A stretch of DNA of 38,973 bases. Source: Pseudomonadota bacterium (GTDB lineage Bacteria; Pseudomonadota; Gammaproteobacteria; JAKAQQ01). The stretch covers positions 1-38,973 of the forward strand of contig JAKATI010000007.1 of NCBI GenBank assembly GCA_021828045.1, in the 5' to 3' direction. Shown in pieces: positions 24,706-33,483 of the stretch. Position 1 is the first letter of the stretch, and each line of letters starts with the position of its first letter. The notes beneath the pieces were generated by a model, which was not told where the DNA came from, made no database searches, and saw only the letters and a program-made list of their open reading frames with translations. The position numbers and the translations under genes are program-made.

Positions 24706-25286
24706 ATGCTTGCTGCGGTTCTCTCGGACCGTTGCAAGTCACCGACGCGCAACACACTTTTTCGATGGGTCCGTGAACAGGTCGCAAGTGGTGTTTTGCG
24801 ACCCATCACGCGCGGACTCTATCTCAACCAATTAGCGGCACCGAAACCGACTGCTGCCGAAGCTGCCGGATTTGTAAGGACCGGAGCGGTCGTCAGCCTT
24901 CAGACCGTGCTGGGCGAAGCCGGTATCACGAACAGTTTTCCCGATGTCGTAACGAGTGTGGTTCCTCACGAACGCGACCATGTGCCGTCCGTGAGGCCGG
25001 TACAGGCGGCCGACATCGAATTCCGCTTCCACTCCATGCCGGTGCGACTCCTCGACGACCGAGCCGGACAGCTGGAGGACCGTATGGACCTGGACGCCAA
25101 GTATCCTCGGGCAACCGCGGAGAAGGCGTTGCTGGACTGGCTGTACCTTGGTGAATCCCGTTACTCGAGAATCGCGGGCCCACCTCTTGATGTCGAGGTG
25201 GAGCAGCTCAACAGCCGCGACTGCGCAGGCTGGCCCGGTCCATGGAGCTCACCGAGCAACTCCAAGCCTGGCGGGCACAAAAGTAG
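24706..25286 (+). pseudogene. AbiEi-type antitoxin/transcriptional regulator, frameshifted near the C-terminus
   Basis: The frame from ATG 24706 gives LFRWVREQVASGVLRPITRGLY (winged-helix start and the RGLY block), AVVSLQTVLGEAGI (the 'SL.saL...G' block) and ATAEKALLDWLYLGE (EKALLDLLY block), all hallmarks of AbiEi-family antitoxin domains. After about residue 171 the sequence stops resembling a protein in this frame, but one base over (from 25221) it reads LRRLARSMELTEQLQAWRAQK and stops at TAG 25284-25286, a typical helical C-terminus. A single-base loss near 25219-25221 is the simplest explanation. The original frame continues to 25350. The gene starts 24 bases after the toxin-like pseudogene, the reverse of the usual antitoxin-first order. 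Confidence 0.68.
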
Positions 25287-25816
25287 AGATACGATCTCGA
25301 CCCCGATGTGGGAGAGAATACTTCTAACCACCTGTAGCCCAAGGTCCTGATTCCGCCACACCTGCTAGCATAAAACTGTGCGAGGCCAGAGCTCTGCGGA
25401 AGCCAGTGGCCTTATTTTCCGGAGACCGCCGGTCTGGATTGTGGCACTGCCTTTGTCCAATCCGTCCTGCAGCCAGCTTTGATATCAGCATCGACTGTAC
25501 AGGTCGCAGAGCTCCTGGTGACCGAATCGATGAAGACGACGTCTATGGCTTGTAACCCAGCATCTGCCATCCCGATCACTGGATTTGGAAAACCATTACT
25601 CTTCCGGGATGCGATCTCTCTACAATCGCTCGCCATGGCGATTGAGAGCAACTTCTGTCTGGAAGGAGACGGATCCCTCCCCTCAACTAAGGATCCGGGT
25701 GGTTCCAGGCCAGAGGTCTGCAGAGCCCCGGTCGGGCTGCGGCGGGGCCACGGTTCCCGCCCGTGGGGAATCCCGGTGGAAGGGACGGGGCGGATCCGGG
25801 ATGTGATTGCAGCGCG
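25287..25816. other. Unrecognised 530-bp segment between the AbiE remnant and hslU
   Basis: No gene supported. It looks less GC-rich than its surroundings. It holds an 18-base imperfect direct repeat (25383-25400 and 25707-25724, 16 of 18 identical), a hairpin CCACGG/CCGTGG at 25748-25766 downstream of hslU without a T-run, and a 79-codon minus-strand frame at 25412-25651 that I cannot assign. It may be the decayed end of a mobile insertion. Confidence 0.4.
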
Positions 25817-27166
25817 TTAGAGAATGTATCGGCTCAAGTCTTCGTTGCCGGCAATCCCGGAGAGACGGCTCTCGACATAGGCCCGGTCAATCACGATTTC
25901 ACGACCCCGGATGTCCGGAGCCTGGAAGGAAGCGGCCTCGAGCAGACGCTCGAGCACGGTATGCAATCTCCGGGCCCCAATGTTTTCCGTGCGGGTGTTG
26001 ACCTCGTGGGCAATCTCCGCGATGCGTTGTACGCCGTCGGGTTCGAAGCGCAGGATCACGCCTTCGGTGGCCAGGAGGGCAGAATACTGACGGGTCAGTG
26101 AATTCTCGGGTTCGGTGAGGATGCGGACGAAATCGCCGCTCGAAAGGGCCTGGAGCTCGACCCGGATCGGCAACCGTCCCTGGAGTTCGGGAATGAGGTC
26201 TGCGGGCTTGCTCGTGTGGAAAGCTCCCGAGGCAATAAACAGGATATGGTCGGTGTGAACCAGCCCATAACGGGTACTCACGGTTGAGCCTTCGATCAGG
26301 GGGAGGAGATCGCGCTGGACCCCCTCGCGGGAGACATCCGCCCCGCCCACCGTCTCGTCCGATCGGCGGGTGATCTTGTCAAACTCGTCGATGAAGACGA
26401 TTCCATCCTGTTCCACGGCCGTGATGGCCCGGGCACGGAGTTCGTCCTCATTGACCAGCTTGAGCGATTCCTCCTCGAGCAAGCGCTTCCTGGCTTCCCC
26501 GACGCGCAGCCGCTGGCGCCGGCTCTGGCCCGATCCCGCCAGCTGGCGGAACATCTGGTTGAGCTGGCCGCTCATTTCCTCGAGTCCCGGTGGTGTCATG
26601 ATCTCGAGCCCTGCGGGATTGGTGGTCAGCTCGATTTCAATCTCCTCCGGGTCGAGGGATCCGGAGCGCAGTGCATCGCGCAACGCGGCACGCGAGGTCC
26701 CCGGACGCGATCCTTGGGGTGGGGCGAATCCGTAGGGACTCGGTCCCTGACCGGAGAGTGCATCCAGGATGCGGTTTTCGGCCGCCGTTTCCGCTTGGAG
26801 TGCGACCTCGTGCACGGCTGCTTCGCGTTCCATCTTGACGGCCATCTCCGCAAGATCCCGGATGATCGAATCCACGTCGCGGCCCACATAGCCCACTTCG
26901 GTGAACTTCGTGGCCTCGACCTTGAGAAACGGGGCATGGGCCAGGCGGGCCAGGCGGCGTGCAATCTCGGTTTTGCCGACCCCGGTGGGGCCGATCATCA
27001 GAATGTTCTTGGGGGTGACTTCCGCGCGCAGCTCGGGTGCGAGCTGGGCGCGGCGCCAGCGATTGCGCAGGGCAATGGCGACCGCCCGCTTGGCTTCGTC
27101 CTGTCCAATGATGTAGTGGTCCAGTTCCGCGACAATTTCACGCGGGGTCATCGGGGTCAGGGCCAT
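25817..27166 (-). CDS. hslU: ATP-dependent protease ATPase subunit HslU
   Basis: AAA+ unfoldase that feeds substrates to HslV. The 449-residue length is typical. The N-domain starts [17 protein letters not shown]; Walker A is GPTGVGKTE; then [16 protein letters not shown]; an I-domain of normal length; Walker [11 protein letters not shown]; sensor [23 protein letters not shown]; and the C-terminus EDLSRYIL that docks into HslV. ATG at 27166 has GGAG ten bases upstream; an ATG at 27151 lacks one. It is the last gene of the dapF-DUF484-xerC-hslV-hslU operon, 34 bases after hslV. The frame is open upstream through hslV, but that part is a shadow. Confidence 0.97.
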   Translation of the reverse strand: MALTPMTPREIVAELDHYIIGQDEAKRAVAIALRNRWRRAQLAPELRAEVTPKNILMIGPTGVGKTEIARRLARLAHAPFLKVEATKFTEVGYVGRDVDSIIRDLAEMAVKMEREAAVHEVALQAETAAENRILDALSGQGPSPYGFAPPQGSRPGTSRAALRDALRSGSLDPEEIEIELTTNPAGLEIMTPPGLEEMSGQLNQMFRQLAGSGQSRRQRLRVGEARKRLLEEESLKLVNEDELRARAITAVEQDGIVFIDEFDKITRRSDETVGGADVSREGVQRDLLPLIEGSTVSTRYGLVHTDHILFIASGAFHTSKPADLIPELQGRLPIRVELQALSSGDFVRILTEPENSLTRQYSALLATEGVILRFEPDGVQRIAEIAHEVNTRTENIGARRLHTVLERLLEAASFQAPDIRGREIVIDRAYVESRLSGIAGNEDLSRYIL

Positions 27167-27200
27167 CGGGTCAACGCTCCGTCCGAACAGTCGTCGTGGA

Positions 27201-27764
27201 TCAAGCGGGGAGAGGAAGTTCTTCGACCAGGATTTCCTGGTTGGTGTAAATGCAGATCCCGGCAGCAATGCCGATTGCTTCCCGGCACAGGGTCGGGGCA
27301 TCCAGGTCCGTATGCCGGAGGAGTGCCTGGGCCGCGGCCTGCGCGTAGGGTCCGCCAGATCCAATGGCAATGAGGCCATCCTCCGGCTCCAGGACATCGC
27401 CGTTTCCGGAAATGAGAAAGGCCCGTTCCCGGTCCGCCACAGCCAGCATGGCCTCGAGCCTGCGCAGGATCCGGTCACTGCGCCAGTCACGAGCCAGCTC
27501 CACCGCGGCACGTGCGAGTTGTCCGCTGTGCTTTTCCAGCTTTTCCTCGAACCGCTCGGCCAGGGTGAAGGCATCCGCCGTGCCTCCGGCAAAGCCTGCC
27601 AGCACACGGTCGTGGTAGAGGCGACGGATCTTCCGGGCATTGGCCTTGAGGATGGTCTGCCCGAAGGTGACCTGACCGTCTCCTGCCATGGCGACCCGGT
27701 CACCCCGACGGACACAGAGGATCGTGGTGCCTTCGAAAGCCGGCAATCCTCCCCGCTCGCTCAT
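27201..27764 (-). CDS. hslV: HslV peptidase with 12-residue propeptide
   Basis: Threonine peptidase of the HslUV proteolytic complex (heat-shock and damaged proteins, cytoplasm). The 187 residues contain [10 protein letters not shown], where the nucleophile Thr sits at position 13 instead of position 2; [11 protein letters not shown] and [33 protein letters not shown] and [12 protein letters not shown] match the family. No Met lies next to the Thr, so the N-terminal 12 residues ([11 protein letters not shown]) must be removed autocatalytically, as in alphaproteobacterial HslV. The ATG overlaps the xerC stop (ATGA). Followed by hslU. Confidence 0.96.
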   Translation of the reverse strand: MSERGGLPAFEGTTILCVRRGDRVAMAGDGQVTFGQTILKANARKIRRLYHDRVLAGFAGGTADAFTLAERFEEKLEKHSGQLARAAVELARDWRSDRILRRLEAMLAVADRERAFLISGNGDVLEPEDGLIAIGSGGPYAQAAAQALLRHTDLDAPTLCREAIGIAAGICIYTNQEILVEELPLPA

Positions 27765-28684
27765 CGATTTTCCTTGCCGGACGTGGTTTTTTCCCGCCGA
27801 GCACGGGGATGGGTTTGATCATAGACCCGGGCCAGGTGCTGGAAATCGAGATGGGTGTAGATCTGGGTGGTGGAAAGATGCTGGTGGCCGAGAAACTCCT
27901 GGATCCCGCGGAGGTTGCCGCTTGATTCCAGGAGATGGCTGGCACAGGAGTGGCGGAAGAGGTGCGGGTGTAGCCGGGCACCGATGCCTTCCCGAATCCC
28001 GTAGCGGGCGAGCCGTGCCTGGATGGTCCGGGGGGCGATCCGGGACCCCCGCGTGCTTACGAAGAGCGCTCTCTCTCCCGGGTTTCGAGCCGGGCGCACG
28101 CGGAGCCAGGCCGCGAGTGCCTGAAGTGCCGGGACCCCGACGGGAACGACCCGCTCCCGGTTGCCCTTTCCACGGACCCGGACCAGTCCCGATTCCGCAT
28201 GGAGGTCTGCCACGTCCAGTCCTACGAGTTCCGAGAGCCGGAGGGCGGAGGAATAGAGCAGTTCGAGTACGGCACGATCGAGGTGGTCGCCGATTGTACT
28301 CGGGGGCTGGGTGAAGAGGCGACCCATCCGGTCCACGTCCAGGATGGCGGGCAGACGGCTCCGGTTTTTGGGGGGGCGAACCAAAAGTGCGGGATTCCGG
28401 GTGGTCAGCCCCTTTCGGATGAGATCCCGGTACAGGCTCCGCACCGCGGAGAGATCGCGGGCCAGTGTGCGGGGAGAGGTGCCGGACCGGGTCCGGGCCG
28501 CCAACCAGCGGTGCAGAGTCTCCGGCTCGAGCAGCTCCCATCGTCCGATTCCCTCCCCGGCCAGGAAACCGCCCAGGCTCTCGAGACTCTGCCGGTAGGT
28601 CTGGATCGTGGCAGCCGAGAGCCGGCCCGTCTGGCCGAGTTCATGGAGGAAAGCGTCGATCGTGGATTTAAGATCCGGATTCAT
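27761..28684 (-). CDS. xerC: Tyrosine recombinase XerC
   Basis: Resolves chromosome dimers at dif with XerD. The 307-residue protein has the N-terminal SAM-like domain ([19 protein letters not shown]) and the catalytic set R149 ([10 protein letters not shown]), K173 (GKGNRER), H241-R244 (HLFRH), H267 ([14 protein letters not shown]) and Y276 nucleophile. Start ATG at 28684 overlaps the DUF484 stop by four bases; the stop overlaps hslV. The dapF-DUF484-xerC order is classical for Gammaproteobacteria, where DUF484 sits between the two genes. Identity as XerC rather than XerD or an integrase rests on this context. Confidence 0.95.
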   Translation of the reverse strand: MNPDLKSTIDAFLHELGQTGRLSAATIQTYRQSLESLGGFLAGEGIGRWELLEPETLHRWLAARTRSGTSPRTLARDLSAVRSLYRDLIRKGLTTRNPALLVRPPKNRSRLPAILDVDRMGRLFTQPPSTIGDHLDRAVLELLYSSALRLSELVGLDVADLHAESGLVRVRGKGNRERVVPVGVPALQALAAWLRVRPARNPGERALFVSTRGSRIAPRTIQARLARYGIREGIGARLHPHLFRHSCASHLLESSGNLRGIQEFLGHQHLSTTQIYTHLDFQHLARVYDQTHPRARREKTTSGKENR

Positions 28685-29382
28685 GGGGTTGAGAGGCCGA
28701 ATGCGGTCGAGAGAAGTTCCCCCAGGCGATGGAGGTAGGTGGTGGCCAGGCCCGGGCGGAAATGGTCGGGGTCGGCGAGCCCCAAGGCCAAAAAGCCGAT
28801 CTCATGATGCGAGGGGCCGAGCGCAATGAGCGCGATTGAACGAAGGTCCGGGTGCTTGTCCCCGAACAAGGAAACACCCATCGCCTCGCCCAGCCGTCCG
28901 CAGTAGGGGTGTTCGGTATCCCAATCCTCAGGAAGGAGCTTGGCGGGTTTTTCAGGTGCAATCCGGAATCCGGCGATGGGCCGGGGTGGGCTGATCCAGA
29001 GGGTCCCGGCCACGGCGTCAACGGCGAGCATTTCCCGGAGGTGGCTCATCAGGGCGGGATCGGTGGTTGCGTTTTTCCGGGTCAGGAAATGGAGGGCAAC
29101 TTTGTGCAGGCGGTCGAAAAGCTGGTCATTGTGGCGTCCCGCCTCGAGAAAATCGTTGAGCCGGCGTTCCAGGCGCTGGTTCTGCCGGCGCAGGACCTCC
29201 ACCTGTCGTTCGATCAGGGAGACCGTCCCTTCAGGCTGTGCGTGGGGGATCCTGAGCTGGCTGAACAAGGCCGAATGTTCCTGGAAGAACTCCGGGTGGT
29301 CGGCGAGAAAGTCAAGAACCATTTGCGCGTTGGCGTTGGGTCGAGTGGTGGATTCAGGAGGAAGGGGGAATTTTTCGTTCAC
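28681..29382 (-). CDS. DUF484 family protein
   Basis: A 233-residue protein with the layout of DUF484: an N-terminal helix (MVLDFLADHPEFFQEHSALFSQLRIPH), a coiled-coil segment (SLIERQVEVLRRQNQRLERRL) and a GAF-like C-terminal domain. Function is unknown; the family is found next to xerC in Gammaproteobacteria. The GTG at 29382 overlaps the dapF stop (GTGA), fitting translational coupling; the ribosome site is a GGAG about ten bases upstream. Longer in-frame upstream residues look non-native. Confidence 0.85.
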   Translation of the reverse strand: MNEKFPLPPESTTRPNANAQMVLDFLADHPEFFQEHSALFSQLRIPHAQPEGTVSLIERQVEVLRRQNQRLERRLNDFLEAGRHNDQLFDRLHKVALHFLTRKNATTDPALMSHLREMLAVDAVAGTLWISPPRPIAGFRIAPEKPAKLLPEDWDTEHPYCGRLGEAMGVSLFGDKHPDLRSIALIALGPSHHEIGFLALGLADPDHFRPGLATTYLHRLGELLSTAFGLSTP

Positions 29383-30254
29383 AGGGAAAGGACTCCGGAA
29401 AAAACCCGGGTAGCCGGGCCCGTCATGTAAAGGGGATGGTTTTCGCCTTCCCATTCAATTTCGAGAATGCCACCCGAAAGATGCACGGAAACCACCGGAT
29501 CGACCCAGTCCATGAGACGGCTCCAGGCGACAGCTGCGCAGGCGCCGCTGCCGCAGGCGAGGGTTTCTCCGGCGCCCCGCTCATGCACGCGGAGACGGAG
29601 CTTCCCACGGTCCACAATCTCGATAAACCCGACGTTGGTCCGTTGCGGGCAGCGGGGATGGTGTTCGAGTGCCGGTCCGAGCTTGTTGACCGGTGTGGTG
29701 GAAAGACGCTGGACACGGAGCAGGAGGTGGGGGTTGCCCATTGAGACCGCACCGACCGTGAACTCCATTCCGCTGACATCGATCGGATAGCTCAGGGCGC
29801 GGGACGGGGCCACGAAGGGAATCTCGGCCGGCTCGAGCCGGGGTGTTCCCATGTCCACTCGGATCCGGTCCGGAGCCATGCACTGGGCACGATGCTTGCC
29901 CCCCGGTCCCTCGAATTCGAGGAGGGTCTGCTCGGGGATCCCGAGGTCATAGGCATAGCGCGCAAGACAGCGGAGGCCGTTTCCGCACTGTTCGGCCTCG
30001 CTGCCGTCCGCATTGAAGACCCGGTAACGGAAACGGTTTCCATCCAGGGGTTCGAGCAAAAGGACCTGGTCACAGCCCACCCCGAGCCTTCGGTCGGCAA
30101 TGGCCCGGATGTTCGCGGAGTCCGGCCGGAACGCCGGTTGGTCGATCACGACGAAATCGTTTCCCAGCCCCTGCATCTTGGTAAAACCAAGGGACCGATC
30201 CGCCGGTCGGGTCTCTGCCCTTGGGCCGCTCCCGACGACATCGACGCGGGGCAT
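29379..30254 (-). CDS. dapF: Diaminopimelate epimerase
   Basis: Converts LL- to meso-diaminopimelate for lysine and peptidoglycan. The 291 residues hold FTKMQGLGNDFVVID near the start, the first catalytic Cys in EAEQCGNGLRC and the second in ACGSGACA, plus MGNPHLLL. The ATG at 30254 is chosen: the earlier ATG at 30299 overlaps the TATAAT box and would lie upstream of the transcript start. The start leaves an N-terminal extension of about 24 residues relative to E. coli DapF, with no strong ribosome site, so the exact start is uncertain. First gene of the overlapping operon to hslU, divergent from the CBS protein. Confidence 0.94.
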   Translation of the reverse strand: MPRVDVVGSGPRAETRPADRSLGFTKMQGLGNDFVVIDQPAFRPDSANIRAIADRRLGVGCDQVLLLEPLDGNRFRYRVFNADGSEAEQCGNGLRCLARYAYDLGIPEQTLLEFEGPGGKHRAQCMAPDRIRVDMGTPRLEPAEIPFVAPSRALSYPIDVSGMEFTVGAVSMGNPHLLLRVQRLSTTPVNKLGPALEHHPRCPQRTNVGFIEIVDRGKLRLRVHERGAGETLACGSGACAAVAWSRLMDWVDPVVSVHLSGGILEIEWEGENHPLYMTGPATRVFSGVLSL

Positions 30255-30297
30255 TTTGCCGCGGTCATCCGCGGTGGATCCGATGCGCATACCCTTC

Positions 30298-30303
30298 ATT
30301 ATA
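30298..30303 (-). promoter_or_regulatory. -10 box (TATAAT) of the dapF operon
   Basis: On the minus strand a perfect TATAAT lies about 44 bases before the chosen dapF start, with a weak -35. It faces away from an identical -10 at 30331-30336, with 27 bases between, so the two -35 regions must overlap. Confidence 0.5.
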
Positions 30304-30330
30304 TGCGGTGTGCCGGATCCCGGTTCTGCC

Positions 30331-30336
30331 TATAAT
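30331..30336 (+). promoter_or_regulatory. -10 box (TATAAT) of the CBS-domain gene
   Basis: A perfect TATAAT 29 bases before the ATG at 30366; the -35 is weak. The leader includes the GGAGGGG ribosome site. Confidence 0.5.
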
Positions 30337-30365
30337 CGGCGGAAACCCGGCCGGAGGGGAAGGCC

Positions 30366-30800
30366 ATGATACAGGTACGTCATCTGCTGGAAAAAAAGGG
30401 GGCCCAGGTATTTTCGGTGGGTCCGGAAGACAGTGTGTACCAGGCACTCGAGTCGCTGGCGCGCCACGATATCGGAGCCTTGGCCGTCGTGGAGTCCGGC
30501 CGGCTGGTCGGGATCTTCTCGGAGCGGGATTATGCCCGCAAGGTGGTGCTCCAGGGGCTGACCTCGAAGACGACCCGGGTGCGGGCTCTCATGAGTCCCA
30601 ATCCGGTCACCGCCGCGCTCGAAACCTCGATTGCCGACTGCATGCGGCTCATGACCGAACATCGGATCCGCCACCTGCCGATCCTGGAGGCCGGGCAGCT
30701 TGTCGGGCTTGTGAGCATCGGGGACATCGTGAAGGGACTTTTGGCCGAGCAGGAGGCGCTCATCGGGGATCTGCGCGACTACATCGGAGGGAAAAGCTGA
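30366..30800 (+). CDS. CBS-domain pair protein
   Basis: A 144-residue protein made of two CBS motifs only: the first in FSVGPEDSVYQALESLARHDIGALAVVESGRLVGIFSERD and the second in VTAALETSIADCMRLMTEHRIRHLPILEAGQLVGLVSIGD. Such proteins bind adenosine nucleotides (AMP, ATP, SAM) and act as sensors for partner proteins. The ATG follows GGAGGGG. Expressed alone, divergent from dapF; its stop lies ten bases from that of the convergent SCO gene. Ligand and partner unknown. Confidence 0.88.
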   Translation: MIQVRHLLEKKGAQVFSVGPEDSVYQALESLARHDIGALAVVESGRLVGIFSERDYARKVVLQGLTSKTTRVRALMSPNPVTAALETSIADCMRLMTEHRIRHLPILEAGQLVGLVSIGDIVKGLLAEQEALIGDLRDYIGGKS

Positions 30801-30810
30801 CGAGACGCCT

Positions 30811-31563
30811 TCAGGGAGCCCGTCCGGTCGTTGCCTGGGCCGGGTCGAGCGGGATCAGCGGGTAGAGGGCGTGGAGAAGGCGGGCAGTCGAGACCAAGGA
30901 TCCGCTCTCAAAGATCCGCCTGAGGTGGCCACCCGGCCCGTAGATTTCGAGTGGATCCTCATGGCTCGGGTTGGAGTGGATGCCGTGGGGATTGAGTGGG
31001 TTGTGCCAGCGAAGTTCGGGGATCGCTCCCGGGTGGGTGGAGGCCGGGACCCGGCCGAACCAGACGTGGAATCCCTCCTTGACCACCTGGTCGAGGAGGG
31101 GAGGCGGTCCGGTCAGAAACTCCCAGAGAAGGTCTTTTGGCTTCCAGCCGAAAATCTTCTGGAAGCGGGCCAGGGTCGAGGGACCGGCCGATTTCGGATC
31201 CAGGTTGAAGGAGAGCAGAACGACCCGGTCGGCCCAGCCACTCGCCCGGATGGCATCCGCGTACTCGACGTAGTGATGGGCAATCAGGGGGCATTCTTCG
31301 CGACAGTAAGGGGAGATAAAGCTCACCACCTGGATGCGTCCCCTGAGCGAAGTTGAGGAAATGCGCCCACCCTGCTGGTTGGTCAGTGTGAAGATCGGTT
31401 CGAGCGGGGCCGGAGCGGCTTTCTCGCGCGGTTGCGCAGATTGTCCAAGCAGGATCAGGAAGACGAGCCCGACCAAGAGCCCCCCCAGGGCCATGCCGAT
31501 CCAGAGAATGCGGAAGGGGGTGAGCTGGAAATAGCGACGGGTCGGAGAGGCGGGAGCAGGCAT
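30811..31563 (-). CDS. SCO1/SenC-family copper chaperone-like protein
   Basis: A 250-residue membrane-anchored thioredoxin-fold protein. TM anchor FRILWIGMALGGLLVGLVFL at 18-37, then the periplasmic domain with SFISPYCREECPLI, the C-x3-C copper/thiol motif, and a conserved His in SNPSHEDPLEIYGPGG. SCO proteins deliver copper to the CuA site of cytochrome oxidase or act as thiol oxidoreductases; no oxidase genes are nearby, so the role is open. The anchor and motifs are intact. Convergent with the CBS gene and 35 bases from the next minus-strand gene, which is upstream of it. Confidence 0.85.
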   Translation of the reverse strand: MPAPASPTRRYFQLTPFRILWIGMALGGLLVGLVFLILLGQSAQPREKAAPAPLEPIFTLTNQQGGRISSTSLRGRIQVVSFISPYCREECPLIAHHYVEYADAIRASGWADRVVLLSFNLDPKSAGPSTLARFQKIFGWKPKDLLWEFLTGPPPLLDQVVKEGFHVWFGRVPASTHPGAIPELRWHNPLNPHGIHSNPSHEDPLEIYGPGGHLRRIFESGSLVSTARLLHALYPLIPLDPAQATTGRAP

Positions 31564-31598
31564 GGGTGGTCGGCGAACGGTGCACGTGCAAGGTGATT

Positions 31599-33350
31599 TT
31601 ACAGCTTGTCATGGATCCTCACAGGCTCTATGCCTCGGGAGACGGCGAGGGCCGAAGCGGTGACGAAAACAATCCAGTTCACGACGAAGGTATGGATCCA
31701 GAGGGTCTCCGTGAAACCAAATAGGGAGAATCCCAAGACAAAAAGCTCCATGAAGACGCGAAGTTCATATGGCCCCGGATGTTCCGGCCCACGGCCGATT
31801 CGCACTAACGCGTAGTAGAACCAGAGAAGGGCGGCCAGGCCCAAAAGACCTTCGGTGGCGAGCTGGTTGAAAAAATCGTTGTGCGCATGCTGGTAACCCC
31901 AGACCACAGGAGGAACCTGCCCGTCCCGGATCCGCCAGGCTGCATCGGATTCGAAGGATCCTGTTCCTGCTCCCAACCACGGATGTTTCAGGAAAATCAA
32001 AAAGGCGGTTCTCCAGAGTGCGAGCCGGTTGCCGATCGAGTTGCCCCCCGGGTCGTAGCTGAACTCCCAAGGATAGGTGGTCACCGGAATGAAGTTCAGT
32101 GTCCAGCCGGGATGAAGGTAGAAGGTAAGCGGGGCGAAGCGGCCGGCATCTCCGATGGCCGAATAAAGTCGAAACCTGCGGCCCTGGATCTTTTCAACCG
32201 GGCCTTTCTGGCCTATCTGAAACAGGGCCTGGCCCCGGGCCCAGACTTGGGCTTCATGGAAGCCGGGCCGCCGGGACGTGGTATTGACCCAGATGCTCAG
32301 CCAGTCGGTTGAATACCGGACATGGGCACGAAATGCCATGTGACCCGTGCACCCGGTGGGCACCTGAGACGCGGGCAGCCGGACCAGCTTCAGATCGCCA
32401 CGGTCCAGGGGTGGCGCGGTCTCCGTGTACTGTCGGAGCCGAACCAGTCCCGTTTCCCGGTTGAGACAGCCAAGCCGGGGAGGAATACTTTCCCAAAGGG
32501 GAAGCATTTCATCGTGAACCGAGATCCATGTCTGCCTCACAGCGCGGATCACGCGCGTTCGGATGGGTGAGGGAGGGATCAGGCAGAGGGCAGTCAGACC
32601 GGCAGCGAGGAAGGTGACCCCGAGGTACCAGCGTCCCTTGTGCCGGATCCCGGTGCAGCGGGCATAAGCGCGGGTGCCCACGAAAAGGAAGGGAAGAATG
32701 GCGATCCAGGCCCCCCGGGTGCCGGAGGCAAAGGCTGCCAGGATGCCCGAGATCAGGCTCGCAAGGGCCAAGCCACCCCACAGGAGCTTGGTCCGGAAGG
32801 GCAGATGACGATCCTTGGGAAGAAGCAACCAGGCTCCGGAGGCGCCCGCCAGGAGGGCCAAGTCACCGAAGACGATCGCGATCCCGGTCACCCCGCGAAC
32901 CCGGTGCCCCGGCGCATGCACACCGAGGCTCCAGAGGCTATAGACGAACGCGACCCCGGCGGCAAGTCCCAGGATGATCCCGAGTTGCTTTCGGGACAAG
33001 GCGAGACGCCTCACGACGAGATAGACGGGCAGGAAAAGCAGGATCCGGAGCTCGCGTCCCAGGACATGGAACCCCACTTCAGTTTCCCGGCCCAGTGCGA
33101 AACAGGTGACGGTGGCGAAGCCGAGCAGGAATGTTGCCCCGGCGATCCATCTTTCGTCGCGATCCAGGCGCGCCCAAAAACCGTTCCAGAGACCGTCCGC
33201 CAGGCCGATCAAACCCCCCAGGAAAAGGCTCACGCTCAAAAGATCGGGAACGATGAGCCCGACCGAAAGGGTCATCCCGAGCAAGCTGATCCCGATCAAG
33301 CGGAGCGGGGGGATCCTGCCCGGGGAAGGGCCATGATTTGCCCCGGTCAT
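31599..33350 (-). CDS. O-antigen ligase/polymerase-like membrane protein (WaaL/Wzy-type)
   Basis: A 583-residue protein with about 11 hydrophobic segments. The C-terminal periplasmic block NRLALWRTAFLIFLKHPWLG with HAHNDFFNQLATEGLLG is the Wzy_C/O-antigen ligase signature (conserved Arg, His and N). About 130 residues between the two halves (around RTWISVHDEM to PGWTLNFIP) form a large periplasmic insertion with beta-like sequence, longer than usual. It either ligates O-antigen to lipid A-core or polymerises repeats. ATG at 33350; the frame is open further upstream, but that part is opposite the CapD-like gene. It is divergent from the polysaccharide operon starting at 33484. A second protein of this type lies at 35746. 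Confidence 0.75.
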   Translation of the reverse strand: MTGANHGPSPGRIPPLRLIGISLLGMTLSVGLIVPDLLSVSLFLGGLIGLADGLWNGFWARLDRDERWIAGATFLLGFATVTCFALGRETEVGFHVLGRELRILLFLPVYLVVRRLALSRKQLGIILGLAAGVAFVYSLWSLGVHAPGHRVRGVTGIAIVFGDLALLAGASGAWLLLPKDRHLPFRTKLLWGGLALASLISGILAAFASGTRGAWIAILPFLFVGTRAYARCTGIRHKGRWYLGVTFLAAGLTALCLIPPSPIRTRVIRAVRQTWISVHDEMLPLWESIPPRLGCLNRETGLVRLRQYTETAPPLDRGDLKLVRLPASQVPTGCTGHMAFRAHVRYSTDWLSIWVNTTSRRPGFHEAQVWARGQALFQIGQKGPVEKIQGRRFRLYSAIGDAGRFAPLTFYLHPGWTLNFIPVTTYPWEFSYDPGGNSIGNRLALWRTAFLIFLKHPWLGAGTGSFESDAAWRIRDGQVPPVVWGYQHAHNDFFNQLATEGLLGLAALLWFYYALVRIGRGPEHPGPYELRVFMELFVLGFSLFGFTETLWIHTFVVNWIVFVTASALAVSRGIEPVRIHDKL

Positions 33351-33483
33351 CTTGTGGGCGGAAGGACGGTCCGGATCATGAGGGAATTCCGTTGGGGTCG
33401 CGGAGACGATTCTAGCGGGACAGTAAAAGGGATGCTGACTTGGGGCATAATGACCCGCAGTCGATTCGGGTTGGGGCCATTTT

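Noticed and set aside
23909-25286. Treating the AbiE lesions purely as sequencing errors
   Set aside because: Three separate lesions in one gene and one in the next, with none in neighbouring genes, point to real decay; resequencing would settle it.
25412-25651. Minus-strand 79-codon frame
   Set aside because: No recognisable motif and no ribosome site; left unassigned.
27167-27715. hslU frame open upstream through hslV
   Set aside because: It is a shadow of hslV; the real HslU starts at the ATG at 27166.
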